From assembly GCA_000434775.1 (NCBI GenBank), contig FR895473.1, positions 1 to 12,325 of the forward strand: 12,325 nt of DNA. The letters are read 5' to 3'. The stretch comes from Eggerthella sp. CAG:368 (GTDB taxonomy: Bacteria > Actinomycetota > Coriobacteriia > Coriobacteriales > Eggerthellaceae). Under the pieces are notes generated by a model, which was not told the DNA's origin, ran no database searches, and was given only the letters and a program-made list of their open reading frames with translations. This document shows, piece after piece, positions 6,328 to 12,196 of the stretch. The position numbers were made by a program, and so were the translations under genes. The stretch's first letter is position 1; each line of letters opens with the position of its first letter.

Positions 6328-8655
6328 TTAAGAAATCTTTACGATAGGAGCATAGTCTTTCAGAAGCTTTTTGGTTTGGCCCGAACGTGCAAATTTCACA
6401 TGGAGCGTGTCGCCATCGACCTTTACAATAGTGCCCTTACCAAAAACCTTATGATCGACTTTATCGCCCCGAGCAAACGACATTTTGGCAGCTGCCTTCT
6501 TGCCTGTGTCTCGTGATTCTTTTCTTGGCCTTGACCCTGAGGCACTTGACGTACCAAAGACGCGACCGCCGCCCGCTTCGGTTCCAGAACCCGCAATTCC
6601 TCGGCGACTTCCCCGTTTTTCCCAGCCAGAGCCCGAAAAACCCGAAGAACCCGTACCGACCGACTTTCGCAACTCCTGCGGAATCTCAGCAATAAAGCGC
6701 GAAGCAGGGTTTGCCGTAGACTGACCAAAAATTGTGCGCGTAAACGCATTGGTAAGATACAAACGCTTACGTGCACGCGTAATGGCAACGTAAGCCAAGC
6801 GACGTTCTTCCTCTAAACCTTGCGGGTCGAACGAAGAATTACTGTGAGGAAAGAGGGTTTCTTCCATACCAGCAACAAAGACACAGTCGAATTCCAAACC
6901 TTTTGCTGAATGAATAGTCATCAACGTTACCGCAGAACCGTCTTCGCTCATAGTGTCCATATCGGTACGCAGCATAATCCATTCGGTGAAGTCTGAAAGC
7001 GATTGGGCTTGAAAAGTACGAACGGGAGGCTTTTCTACTTCCGCATTTTCATCTTGCTCGGCAGAAGGTGGCTCAAAGAGCGCGTCGTCATCATCGTGGG
7101 ATTGAACATACTCATCAACTACACCAAATAACTCTTGAATGTTTTCAATACGTCCTGCAGCCTCATCGCTATTTTCTGCTTGAAGCGCCCCGATAATACC
7201 CGAGCGCTCAACAATCGTTTCAACAACACGACGCAGTTCTCCAGCATAGGACGATGCTTCATGAATAAGCGCAACGAATTCTGCAATGGCTTTACGTGTT
7301 GATAAGCGAATGGCATCGTCTGCCGTGCAAAGCTCAGCCGCCTGAAGGAAGGTGCACTCGTTTTCGCGCGCCACATAATCAATATGTTCGATGGTTGTTT
7401 TCCCAATGCCCCGTCGTGGAACATTAATCACGCGATGGGCGGCAATAGCGTTTGCGGGGTTAACTACCAAATTGAGATACGCCATAACATCACGTATTTC
7501 AGCGCGATCAAAAAAGCGCGTTCCTCCAACCAAGCGGTACGGAACACCTGCACGCAACAACATATCTTCAAGCATACGGCTCTGGGCATTAGTGCGATAA
7601 AACAACGCAATTTGGTCATACGGAATACCCGCAGCATGCTGTTTTTCGATTTCGGAAGCAATCCAGCGACCTTCATCGCGCTCATCAGATGCCATATATA
7701 CGGAAATCTTTTCGCCATCCTCTTGCGAGGTAAACAGCTTTTTGCGCTTACGCGTAACATTGTTATCGATAACAGCATTGGCAGCTGCCAAGATATTACC
7801 CACCGAACGATAGTTTTCTTCAAGCTTTACCACGTGCGCTTCGGGATAATCCTTCTCGAAATCTAAGATGTTACGCAAATCGGCGCCGCGCCAAGAATAA
7901 ATTGACTGATCGTCGTCACCTACAACCATGATGTTTTTATTTGCTTCGGCAAGAAGCTGAGTGAGCACGTATTGCGCATGGTTGGTGTCTTGATACTCGT
8001 CTACTAAAAGGTATTTAAAGCGATTTTGGTATGCCTGCAACACATCGTTGTTATGCTTCAAAAGAAGCCACGTATACATGAGCAGATCGTCAAAATCAAA
8101 GGCATTGAGCGCTTGCAAACGTTCCTGTAAGCGTTTATACACACGACCCACTACCTGGTTCATGACATCTTTGTATTGATCAATAAAAACCTCGGGCACA
8201 ATGAGGTCATTTTTAGCTTTAGAGATTCGATTGCGCAAAGCGTTGATGGGGTATCTTTTTGGGTCAACATTCAGTTCTTCAAGAATTTGCTTCATCAAAC
8301 GTTTTGAATCGTCATCATCATAGATAGTAAACCCTTGAGAAAAGCCAATGCGCTCACAATCGGCACGCAGGATTCTTACGCACATGCTATGAAATGTTGA
8401 AACCCACATACCACGCGCATTGGAACCAATAAGCCCACCAAGCCTTTCGCGCATTTCTGCGGCAGCCTTATTTGTAAAGGTAATAGCCATAATCTGCCAC
8501 GGTGCAACACCTAAATCTTCCACCAAGTGAGCAATGCGATGCGTTAAGACGCGTGTTTTACCAGACCCCGCGCCCGCCAATACCAAAAGCGGACCTTCGG
8601 TGCATAGCACGGCTTCTTTTTGAGCAGGATTCAAACTGTCAATATCAATTGGCAT
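6328..8655 (-). CDS. pcrA: UvrD/PcrA-type superfamily 1 DNA helicase
   Basis: 775 residues from the chosen start. A 3'-to-5' ATP-dependent helicase used in nucleotide-excision repair, replication restart and displacement of proteins from DNA. All SF1A motifs are present: Walker A AGAGSGKT (27-34), motif Ia FTNKAA, motif II DEYQDT (219-224), motif III GDDDQSIYSWRGAD (246-259), motif IV ENYRS, motif V VTLMTIHSAKGLEF (576-589) and motif VI EERRLAYVAITRAR. A Gly/Ser-rich basic linker (about 665-725) leads to a C-terminal Tudor-like fold (about 727-775, GDKVDHKVFGKGTIVKV), as in PcrA proteins that bind RNA polymerase. An acidic stretch (HDDDD to about 550) sits in the 2B region. I start at the ATG at 8655 because AAGGA lies 7 nt upstream; an in-frame ATG at 8688 has no such site. 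No LexA box seen. Confidence 0.96.
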   Translation of the reverse strand: MPIDIDSLNPAQKEAVLCTEGPLLVLAGAGSGKTRVLTHRIAHLVEDLGVAPWQIMAITFTNKAAAEMRERLGGLIGSNARGMWVSTFHSMCVRILRADCERIGFSQGFTIYDDDDSKRLMKQILEELNVDPKRYPINALRNRISKAKNDLIVPEVFIDQYKDVMNQVVGRVYKRLQERLQALNAFDFDDLLMYTWLLLKHNNDVLQAYQNRFKYLLVDEYQDTNHAQYVLTQLLAEANKNIMVVGDDDQSIYSWRGADLRNILDFEKDYPEAHVVKLEENYRSVGNILAAANAVIDNNVTRKRKKLFTSQEDGEKISVYMASDERDEGRWIASEIEKQHAAGIPYDQIALFYRTNAQSRMLEDMLLRAGVPYRLVGGTRFFDRAEIRDVMAYLNLVVNPANAIAAHRVINVPRRGIGKTTIEHIDYVARENECTFLQAAELCTADDAIRLSTRKAIAEFVALIHEASSYAGELRRVVETIVERSGIIGALQAENSDEAAGRIENIQELFGVVDEYVQSHDDDDALFEPPSAEQDENAEVEKPPVRTFQAQSLSDFTEWIMLRTDMDTMSEDGSAVTLMTIHSAKGLEFDCVFVAGMEETLFPHSNSSFDPQGLEEERRLAYVAITRARKRLYLTNAFTRTIFGQSTANPASRFIAEIPQELRKSVGTGSSGFSGSGWEKRGSRRGIAGSGTEAGGGRVFGTSSASGSRPRKESRDTGKKAAAKMSFARGDKVDHKVFGKGTIVKVDGDTLHVKFARSGQTKKLLKDYAPIVKIS

Positions 8656-9025
8656 ACAGTATTCCTTTTTACTTAAACATGTAGACATCGCTCAATTACG
8701 AATGCCCCGTAAATAACGAGTATCAGTAAAGAAGTGGCCCTGCAAGAGCTGAGCCACTTCTTATTTTTCGTTCAATTATTATTGTCCGAAACACCCAAAG
8801 AGAGCTCGGCAAAATTGAGCTGTTACATAGTACCGTATGGGCGTTATAAGATTGGTGCCATTGGTAAAGATTGCAATAATTTCATACGGAAAAAGAAGTG
8901 CTTGAGGCTGCCTTTTTCTGTCTTTTTAGCCTCTGTTTGTCTTTTTCAAACGATGAAAATACTTAAAACCTCTACCTCGCTAAACAGGGTTTTAGATATC
9001 AGCGGGTTTTAGTATCTGTGATTTA
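8656..9025. other. Non-coding gap between the DAHP synthase gene and pcrA
   Basis: 370 nt. Reading on the minus strand from the DAHP synthase stop: a 9-bp direct repeat CTAAAACCC (9012-9004 and 8995-8987, 17 nt apart); GAGGCT/AGCCTC (8933-8928/8904-8909) with an 18-nt A-rich loop and a T-run about 8 nt later, a weak terminator candidate; a perfect 7-bp inverted repeat CCGTATG/CATACGG (8889-8883/8839-8833); a TATAAC -10-like hexamer inside that inverted repeat with no clear -35; and the plus-strand terminator-like stem at 8729-8767. A plus-strand open frame of 92 codons crosses the gap but lacks a Shine-Dalgarno and begins inside the terminator stem, so I do not call it. Confidence 0.5.
8729..8767 (+). 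terminator. Terminator-like hairpin reading on the plus strand upstream of pcrA
   Basis: AAGAAGTGGC (8729-8738) and GCCACTTCTT (8753-8762) form a perfect 10-bp stem with a 14-nt loop, followed on the plus strand by TTATTTTT. That is a textbook intrinsic terminator for plus-strand transcription, but no plus-strand gene precedes it. On the minus strand the same stem has only a short, interrupted T tail and would lie in the pcrA leader, about 75 nt before the start codon. Confidence 0.55.
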
Positions 9026-9823
9026 TTAGACAATCTTCTTTCCAAATACTGCAGCAATCTCGCGCAGCTGAGCAACCAATTCAGTAAACTGCGCAGGTGT
9101 GAGCTGCTGGGGACCATCAGAAAGTGCCACCGAAGGTTCTGGATGAACTTCGATCATGATGGAATCAGCGCCAGCAGCAACCGCTGCGTAAGCAAGCGAA
9201 GGAACCAAATCGCGAACGCCCGCAGGATGCGATACGTCAATACAGATTGAGAAGATTGACTGCTTATGGATAACAGGAACCGCGGAAATATCAAGCGTAA
9301 AACGTGTTGCGGTTTCGAAGGTGCGCAAGCCGCGTTCACACAAAACAACATTGGTGTTTCCACTCATGGTGATATATTCAGTTGCCGAAAGCCACTCGGA
9401 AATACTACCCGCAAGACCACGCTTCAAAAGAACCATCTTGTGAGATTCGGCAGTTACCGCACCAACATTTTTAAGCAGGCTGAAGTTTTGCATATTGCGA
9501 GCACCAATTTGCAGGCCATCAACATAGGAATGAACCATTTCGCAATGCGCAGAGTCCATTACCTCCGTGAGAGTTTTAAGGCCATATTTTTCGCCCGCAG
9601 CCTTCATAATCTTGAGACCTTCTTCACCAAGACCCTGAAAAGAATGAGGATTAGTGCGCGGCTTGAAAGCGCCACCACGAATCCACTTTAGACCAAGGCC
9701 GGCAATGCATTCTGCAACTTCATTGAACTGCTCTTCGGATTCAACCGAACAGGGACCAGCATAGAGAGTAATCTCATCTGAGCGGGTTCCGTAATCAGGG
9801 AGGGAGGATAATTTTTTAATCAC
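9026..9823 (-). CDS. aroF: 3-deoxy-7-phosphoheptulonate (DAHP) synthase, type I-beta, catalytic domain only
   Basis: 265 residues. It condenses phosphoenolpyruvate and erythrose 4-phosphate, the first step of the shikimate pathway. The (beta/alpha)8 barrel motifs are clear: YAGPCSVE (21-28), RGGAFKPRTNPHSFQGLG (49-66), LQIGARNMQNF (104-114), LLKRG (132-136), CERGLRTFETATRFTLDISAVP (162-183), DVSHPAG (196-202) and IEVHPEPSVALSDGPQQL (224-241). The expected metal ligands are C25, H199, E225 and D236. It lacks the N-terminal ferredoxin-like regulatory domain of the Thermotoga enzyme and the fused N-terminal chorismate mutase of Bacillus enzymes; a chorismate mutase is instead encoded just upstream. 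The start is GTG (9823-9821), overlapping the end of that gene by 8 nt, so translation is probably coupled. The symbol varies between species (aroF, aroG, aroA). Confidence 0.95.
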   Translation of the reverse strand: MIKKLSSLPDYGTRSDEITLYAGPCSVESEEQFNEVAECIAGLGLKWIRGGAFKPRTNPHSFQGLGEEGLKIMKAAGEKYGLKTLTEVMDSAHCEMVHSYVDGLQIGARNMQNFSLLKNVGAVTAESHKMVLLKRGLAGSISEWLSATEYITMSGNTNVVLCERGLRTFETATRFTLDISAVPVIHKQSIFSICIDVSHPAGVRDLVPSLAYAAVAAGADSIMIEVHPEPSVALSDGPQQLTPAQFTELVAQLREIAAVFGKKIV

Positions 9824-10100
9824 GGGAAGGTACTTCTTTCATAACTTTGAGGATGCCACGGTAAATTTCAACGAGGTTTTCGTTATACAAAGGACCCTCA
9901 TTATATGAAGATAATTTTGCGAAGATTTCTTCCTCACGCTTTGGGTCATACAAACCCATATGAGCATCGGGTTTAAGAGCACGAATATCGAGCGAATGAC
10001 CCGCGCGCTCATTTAAAAGATGAACAAGCTGCTTGTCGATGGCATCAATTTGCTCACGATGCTTTTCGATTTCAGCGAACGCCTCATTTTCTTGCGACAT
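9816..10100 (-). CDS. aroQ: Chorismate mutase, AroQ class
   Basis: 94 residues, the size of a stand-alone all-helical AroQ domain that converts chorismate to prephenate on the way to phenylalanine and tyrosine. Aligning to the E. coli P-protein domain with a constant offset of 4 puts the catalytic residues in register: R15 (HREQID), R32 (NERA), K43 (ALKPD), R55 and E56 (DPKREEEI) correspond to R11, R28, K39, R51 and E52. The E. coli Q88 counterpart cannot be assigned, as the last helix is short and ends MKEVPSRD. The ATG at 10100 is chosen because AAAGGAAAGG lies just upstream; an in-frame start at 10172 would add 24 residues unlike the family. It overlaps the DAHP synthase gene, so the two likely form a regulated pair resembling the fused enzymes of Bacillus. 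Confidence 0.92.
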   Translation of the reverse strand: MSQENEAFAEIEKHREQIDAIDKQLVHLLNERAGHSLDIRALKPDAHMGLYDPKREEEIFAKLSSYNEGPLYNENLVEIYRGILKVMKEVPSRD

Positions 10101-10478
10101 CGGTTTTCCTTTCCTTTGTATAGTATTTCTATAGAGTTTCTCTGTTCGAGTATGACTAGAAGAATAACGCATAAGGACGCAAATAAGCAGAATAAGCCCC
10201 TATAAACTTAAAAATATCACCTGTAAAACAGCAAAGAATTAAGGGTTAAAACTGAGCACGATTGAGGGGTTCGGTCCACTGGAAATTGACATAGCAGAAG
10301 GTTCAGTTCAGCCCGCTAGGGACTCGGCTTACTGGAGATTAAACTTGCTGGAGGTTCGACCCGCTGGAGATTTAGGTTGCCACCCGTTGAAAATTCGCGC
10401 CGAAAACTCGGTTTGCTGGGCATGTTAAGACTCAACCTATTACACCTACCGGGAACGCCTGCCGAGAACTTTTTTCCG
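10101..10478. other. Non-coding gap before the chorismate mutase gene
   Basis: 378 nt. The upstream half (minus-strand sense, about 10426-10259) is occupied by the degenerate 16-bp repeat array listed separately. Between the array and the chorismate mutase gene I see AT-rich sequence with a tiny CTGT/ACAG hairpin near 10221-10231 and -10-like hexamers (TATAGA, TACTAT) just before the Shine-Dalgarno, none with a good -35. No intrinsic terminator with a clear T-run follows the small membrane protein gene on its own strand. Confidence 0.5.
10259..10426. repeat. Degenerate 16-bp tandem repeat array, about 10 units
   Basis: Plus-strand consensus about CYYRCTGGAGRTTNNR. The four best units abut exactly at 10312, 10328, 10344 and 10360 (e.g. 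CTTGCTGGAGGTTCGA at 10344-10359, CCCGCTGGAGATTTAG at 10360-10375). Contiguous weaker units start at 10259, 10275 (TCCACTGGAAATTGAC) and 10291. A 5-nt insertion precedes the unit at 10312. After a 7-nt insertion comes CCCGTTGAAAATTCGC at 10383, then a partial unit and a last copy with TTGCTGGG at 10411. The period is not a multiple of 3 and no gene covers it. Units differ at many sites, so the array is old or selected only on its CTGGAG core. Confidence 0.75.
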
Positions 10479-10709
10479 TTATTTTTTGCGCGTGGGATTA
10501 TTGATTGCCGCAATGGCTAGAAGCGCAATAGAGATCATGATGCCTAGTTGAACAAAAAACGCATCGAACTGACCGAGCACAAATGACGCAAGAGAGATAA
10601 GGATAATAACAAGCGCTGCATAATTGCAGTACTGAGAAATATGAGCATTAACCGCCGAGCGAAGCTGATCTTTTTCTTCTTCGGACAGTTTATTTTTATT
10701 ATCCGCCAT
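10479..10709 (-). CDS. Small two-helix membrane protein of unknown function
   Basis: 76 residues; I do not recognise the family. The first 28 residues are hydrophilic and charged (MADNKNKLSEEEKDQLRSA), followed by two hydrophobic helices at about 29-47 (ending FVLGQF) and 51-69, and a basic tail NPTRKK. The positive tail and lysine-containing N-terminus suggest both ends face the cytoplasm, a hairpin topology. There is no signal-peptidase site and the single Cys (residue 28) is not in a lipobox. The ATG at 10709 has an AGAGGGTGAG Shine-Dalgarno region. The charged start and clean gap between helices make it look like a real gene rather than a chance frame. It lies between uppP and the aromatic genes in its own transcription unit, so the neighbours give no functional hint. 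Confidence 0.75.
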   Translation of the reverse strand: MADNKNKLSEEEKDQLRSAVNAHISQYCNYAALVIILISLASFVLGQFDAFFVQLGIMISIALLAIAAINNPTRKK

Positions 10710-10983
10710 GGATACTCACCCTCTTTATACCTTTCGTCTATTGTACTTGAGAGCACACGCTACACTACAAGGCTTCACAAATTGTTGACGCATGAAACAT
10801 ACCTGACATACTCAACTCGACCGATATAGGTAAGTTGGAACAATTGGTTTGCACGTTAAGGCCTCGCTTCAAGATTGCATGTAAACGTTGAACTTTTCAC
10901 CCAAGTTACGAGAAAAGTGCTATTTCTCACATAATTAAAACGGATACACGACTAGGTGATTCACGGGATGTAGAACTGGACGA

Positions 10984-11011
10984 TTTATACGATACAAGGC
11001 CGAACTTGCAA
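10984..11011 (-). promoter_or_regulatory. Candidate promoter overlain by a direct repeat
   Basis: Minus strand: TTGCAA (11011-11006, four of six to consensus), a 16-nt spacer, then TATAAA (10989-10984, five of six). A copy of the 14-bp repeat GTTCGGCCTTGTAT fills the spacer and a second copy begins just upstream of the -35. If used, it would give a leader of about 270 nt before the small membrane protein gene. Confidence 0.4.
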
Positions 11012-11024
11012 TACAAGGCCGAAC
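10992..11024. repeat. Perfect 14-bp direct repeat, two copies at 19-nt spacing
   Basis: ATACAAGGCCGAAC occurs identically at 10992-11005 and 11011-11024. The 19-nt centre-to-centre distance is close to two helical turns, so two proteins could bind the same face. Each copy holds the GGCC core but is not itself an inverted repeat. Its coincidence with the promoter hexamers at 10984-11011 suggests an operator rather than a chance duplication. Confidence 0.65.
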
Positions 11025-11163
11025 GATATAAATATGCAGAAAAGTAAAACTTGAAAATTGAGGCTTAAAAACATCTAAGAAGCTACTACGAAAGAGCCAA
11101 TTCGACACCAACAAGTAAAAACGACAAGAGAATGAAAAAGCGTGCAGAGAAACTTAAAGAAAC

Positions 11164-12093
11164 CTAGAGAAATGCCTTGACACCAAAGTACACCAAAACA
11201 ACCAAACCAATGATAATGCGGTATACGCCGAATGCCGTGAAGTCATTCTTTTTGATGTAGCCCATAAGGAACTTAATGGCAATAACACCCATCACAAAGG
11301 CGCACACAATACCAACAACTAAAACCACTATTTCGGTTTGCGTCATAACAAGTCCACCGAGAATAAATTTGACAATTTTAACCATGCCCCAGCCAAACAT
11401 GACAGGAATTGCCAAGAAGAACGTGAACTCAGCAGCTGCCGTACGCGAACAACCGCACAACATACCACCGATAATGGTCGCTCCCGAACGACTTGTTCCT
11501 GGAACAATAGCAAGCACCTGGAAAAAGCCGATCTTGATTGCCATTTTCCAGTCGATTTCGCTTACATCATTAATCTTGAACATGCCAGCTTTTTGGTCTT
11601 CTTCAGAAAGAGGTGCCGCATGTTTACCACGAGGAGGCTCGAGAGTTTCTAGGTATTTACGTTCACGGCGGCGATTGCGCTGTTCAAGAATGATGAAAAT
11701 AACGCCATAGAGAATAAGCATGGCAGAAACAGTATAGGCATTGAACAGATGAGAACTCGCCCAATCATCAAGAAGTAAACCAAATACCGCGGCAGGAATA
11801 ACGCCAATTACCACCATACCCCATAAGCGCCAAGTTCCACGCTGCTCATCGTGAGTTTTAGTACGAGAGAAAGGATTGAGCTTGTGTCTAAATGAAACGA
11901 TAACTGCCATGATTGAACCGATTTGGATAACAACTAAAAAGAGCGCCAAGAATTCTGGACTTACCTGGAGCTGAACAAATTCATCAACCAGAATCATGTG
12001 ACCGGTTGAAGAAATTGGCAACCATTCGGTAATACCTTCCACAACACCAATAAGAGCAGCTTTTAGTGCCTCGATAAGTAAGTCAATAGACAT
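11164..12093 (-). CDS. uppP: Undecaprenyl-diphosphate phosphatase (BacA/UppP family)
   Basis: 309 residues, an integral membrane enzyme that dephosphorylates undecaprenyl diphosphate to regenerate the lipid carrier for peptidoglycan; its activity contributes to bacitracin tolerance. The first active-site motif EGITEWLPISSTGHM spans residues 19-33 (E20, E23, S28, S29, H32) and the second, PGTSRSGAT, residues 198-206, followed by AEFTFFLAIPVM (221-232). Several further hydrophobic helices follow the known re-entrant fold. It is longer than the roughly 270-residue E. coli enzyme because of a highly charged cytoplasmic loop at about 139-180 (RRRERKYLETLEPPRGKHAA onward), a plausible lineage-specific insert. 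The ATG at 12093 has AGGAA about 8 nt upstream. It is probably monocistronic, with a repeat-rich leader. Confidence 0.96.
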   Translation of the reverse strand: MSIDLLIEALKAALIGVVEGITEWLPISSTGHMILVDEFVQLQVSPEFLALFLVVIQIGSIMAVIVSFRHKLNPFSRTKTHDEQRGTWRLWGMVVIGVIPAAVFGLLLDDWASSHLFNAYTVSAMLILYGVIFIILEQRNRRRERKYLETLEPPRGKHAAPLSEEDQKAGMFKINDVSEIDWKMAIKIGFFQVLAIVPGTSRSGATIIGGMLCGCSRTAAAEFTFFLAIPVMFGWGMVKIVKFILGGLVMTQTEIVVLVVGIVCAFVMGVIAIKFLMGYIKKNDFTAFGVYRIIIGLVVLVYFGVKAFL

Positions 12094-12119
12094 AAATTAC
12101 ATTCCTGCTTTTGCTCGAT

Positions 12120-12145
12120 TTCTCGTTTTTTTGAGAAGGGCTCTC
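12120..12145 (-). promoter_or_regulatory. Overlapping alternative hairpins in the uppP leader
   Basis: On the minus strand one segment, TTCTC (12137-12133), can pair either backwards with GAGA (12145-12142, loop of 5) or forwards with GAGAA (12124-12120, loop AAAAAAAC). The two stems are mutually exclusive and lie about 30 nt before the start codon. Stems are only 4-5 bp, so support for a switch is weak. Confidence 0.25.
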
Positions 12146-12196
12146 TTTGGTTTGTTAGCCACAGATACACGATGTATTAAATACACAAAAGCAACG

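Larger units (their letters stand above)
10757..11163. other. Non-coding gap between uppP and the small membrane protein gene
   Basis: About 400 nt with no credible gene. It contains the direct repeat and candidate promoter at 10984-11024. A TACAAT -10-like hexamer lies on the minus strand about 35 nt before the membrane protein start (near 10740), with TTGTAG 19 nt upstream, a weak second promoter. Downstream of uppP I see no clean terminator, only an imperfect AATTGGCT/AGCC-TC-AATT stem with a loop of about 30 nt near 11055-11102. Confidence 0.5.

Noticed and set aside
8656..8688. An upstream ATG that would extend the helicase by 11 residues.
   Set aside because: No ribosome-binding site precedes it, whereas the ATG at 8655 has AAGGA at proper spacing and gives the usual N-terminus.
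8734..9012. A 92-codon plus-strand open frame in the gap before pcrA.
   Set aside because: It starts at a GTG inside the terminator stem, has no ribosome-binding site, and the sequence is dominated by inverted repeats; no family resemblance.
8656..9025. LexA (SOS) box for the helicase gene.
   Set aside because: No CGAAC-N-GTTCG-like palindrome is present in the upstream region.
10101..10172. An upstream start extending the chorismate mutase by 24 residues.
   Set aside because: The added residues include the strong Shine-Dalgarno region of the downstream ATG at 10100 and do not resemble the family.
10259..10426. CRISPR array or replication-origin iterons.
   Set aside because: Units are head-to-tail without unique spacers and too short and diverged for CRISPR; there are no DnaA boxes, rep gene or AT-rich unwinding region beside them.
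10316..10513. A 65-codon minus-strand frame across the 16-bp repeats.
   Set aside because: It runs through a repeat with non-triplet period and overlaps the 3' end of the small membrane protein gene; no Shine-Dalgarno support.
10796..10830. A plus-strand promoter beginning TTGACG near 10784.
   Set aside because: The hexamer at the right distance is a poor -10 match and no plus-strand gene follows.
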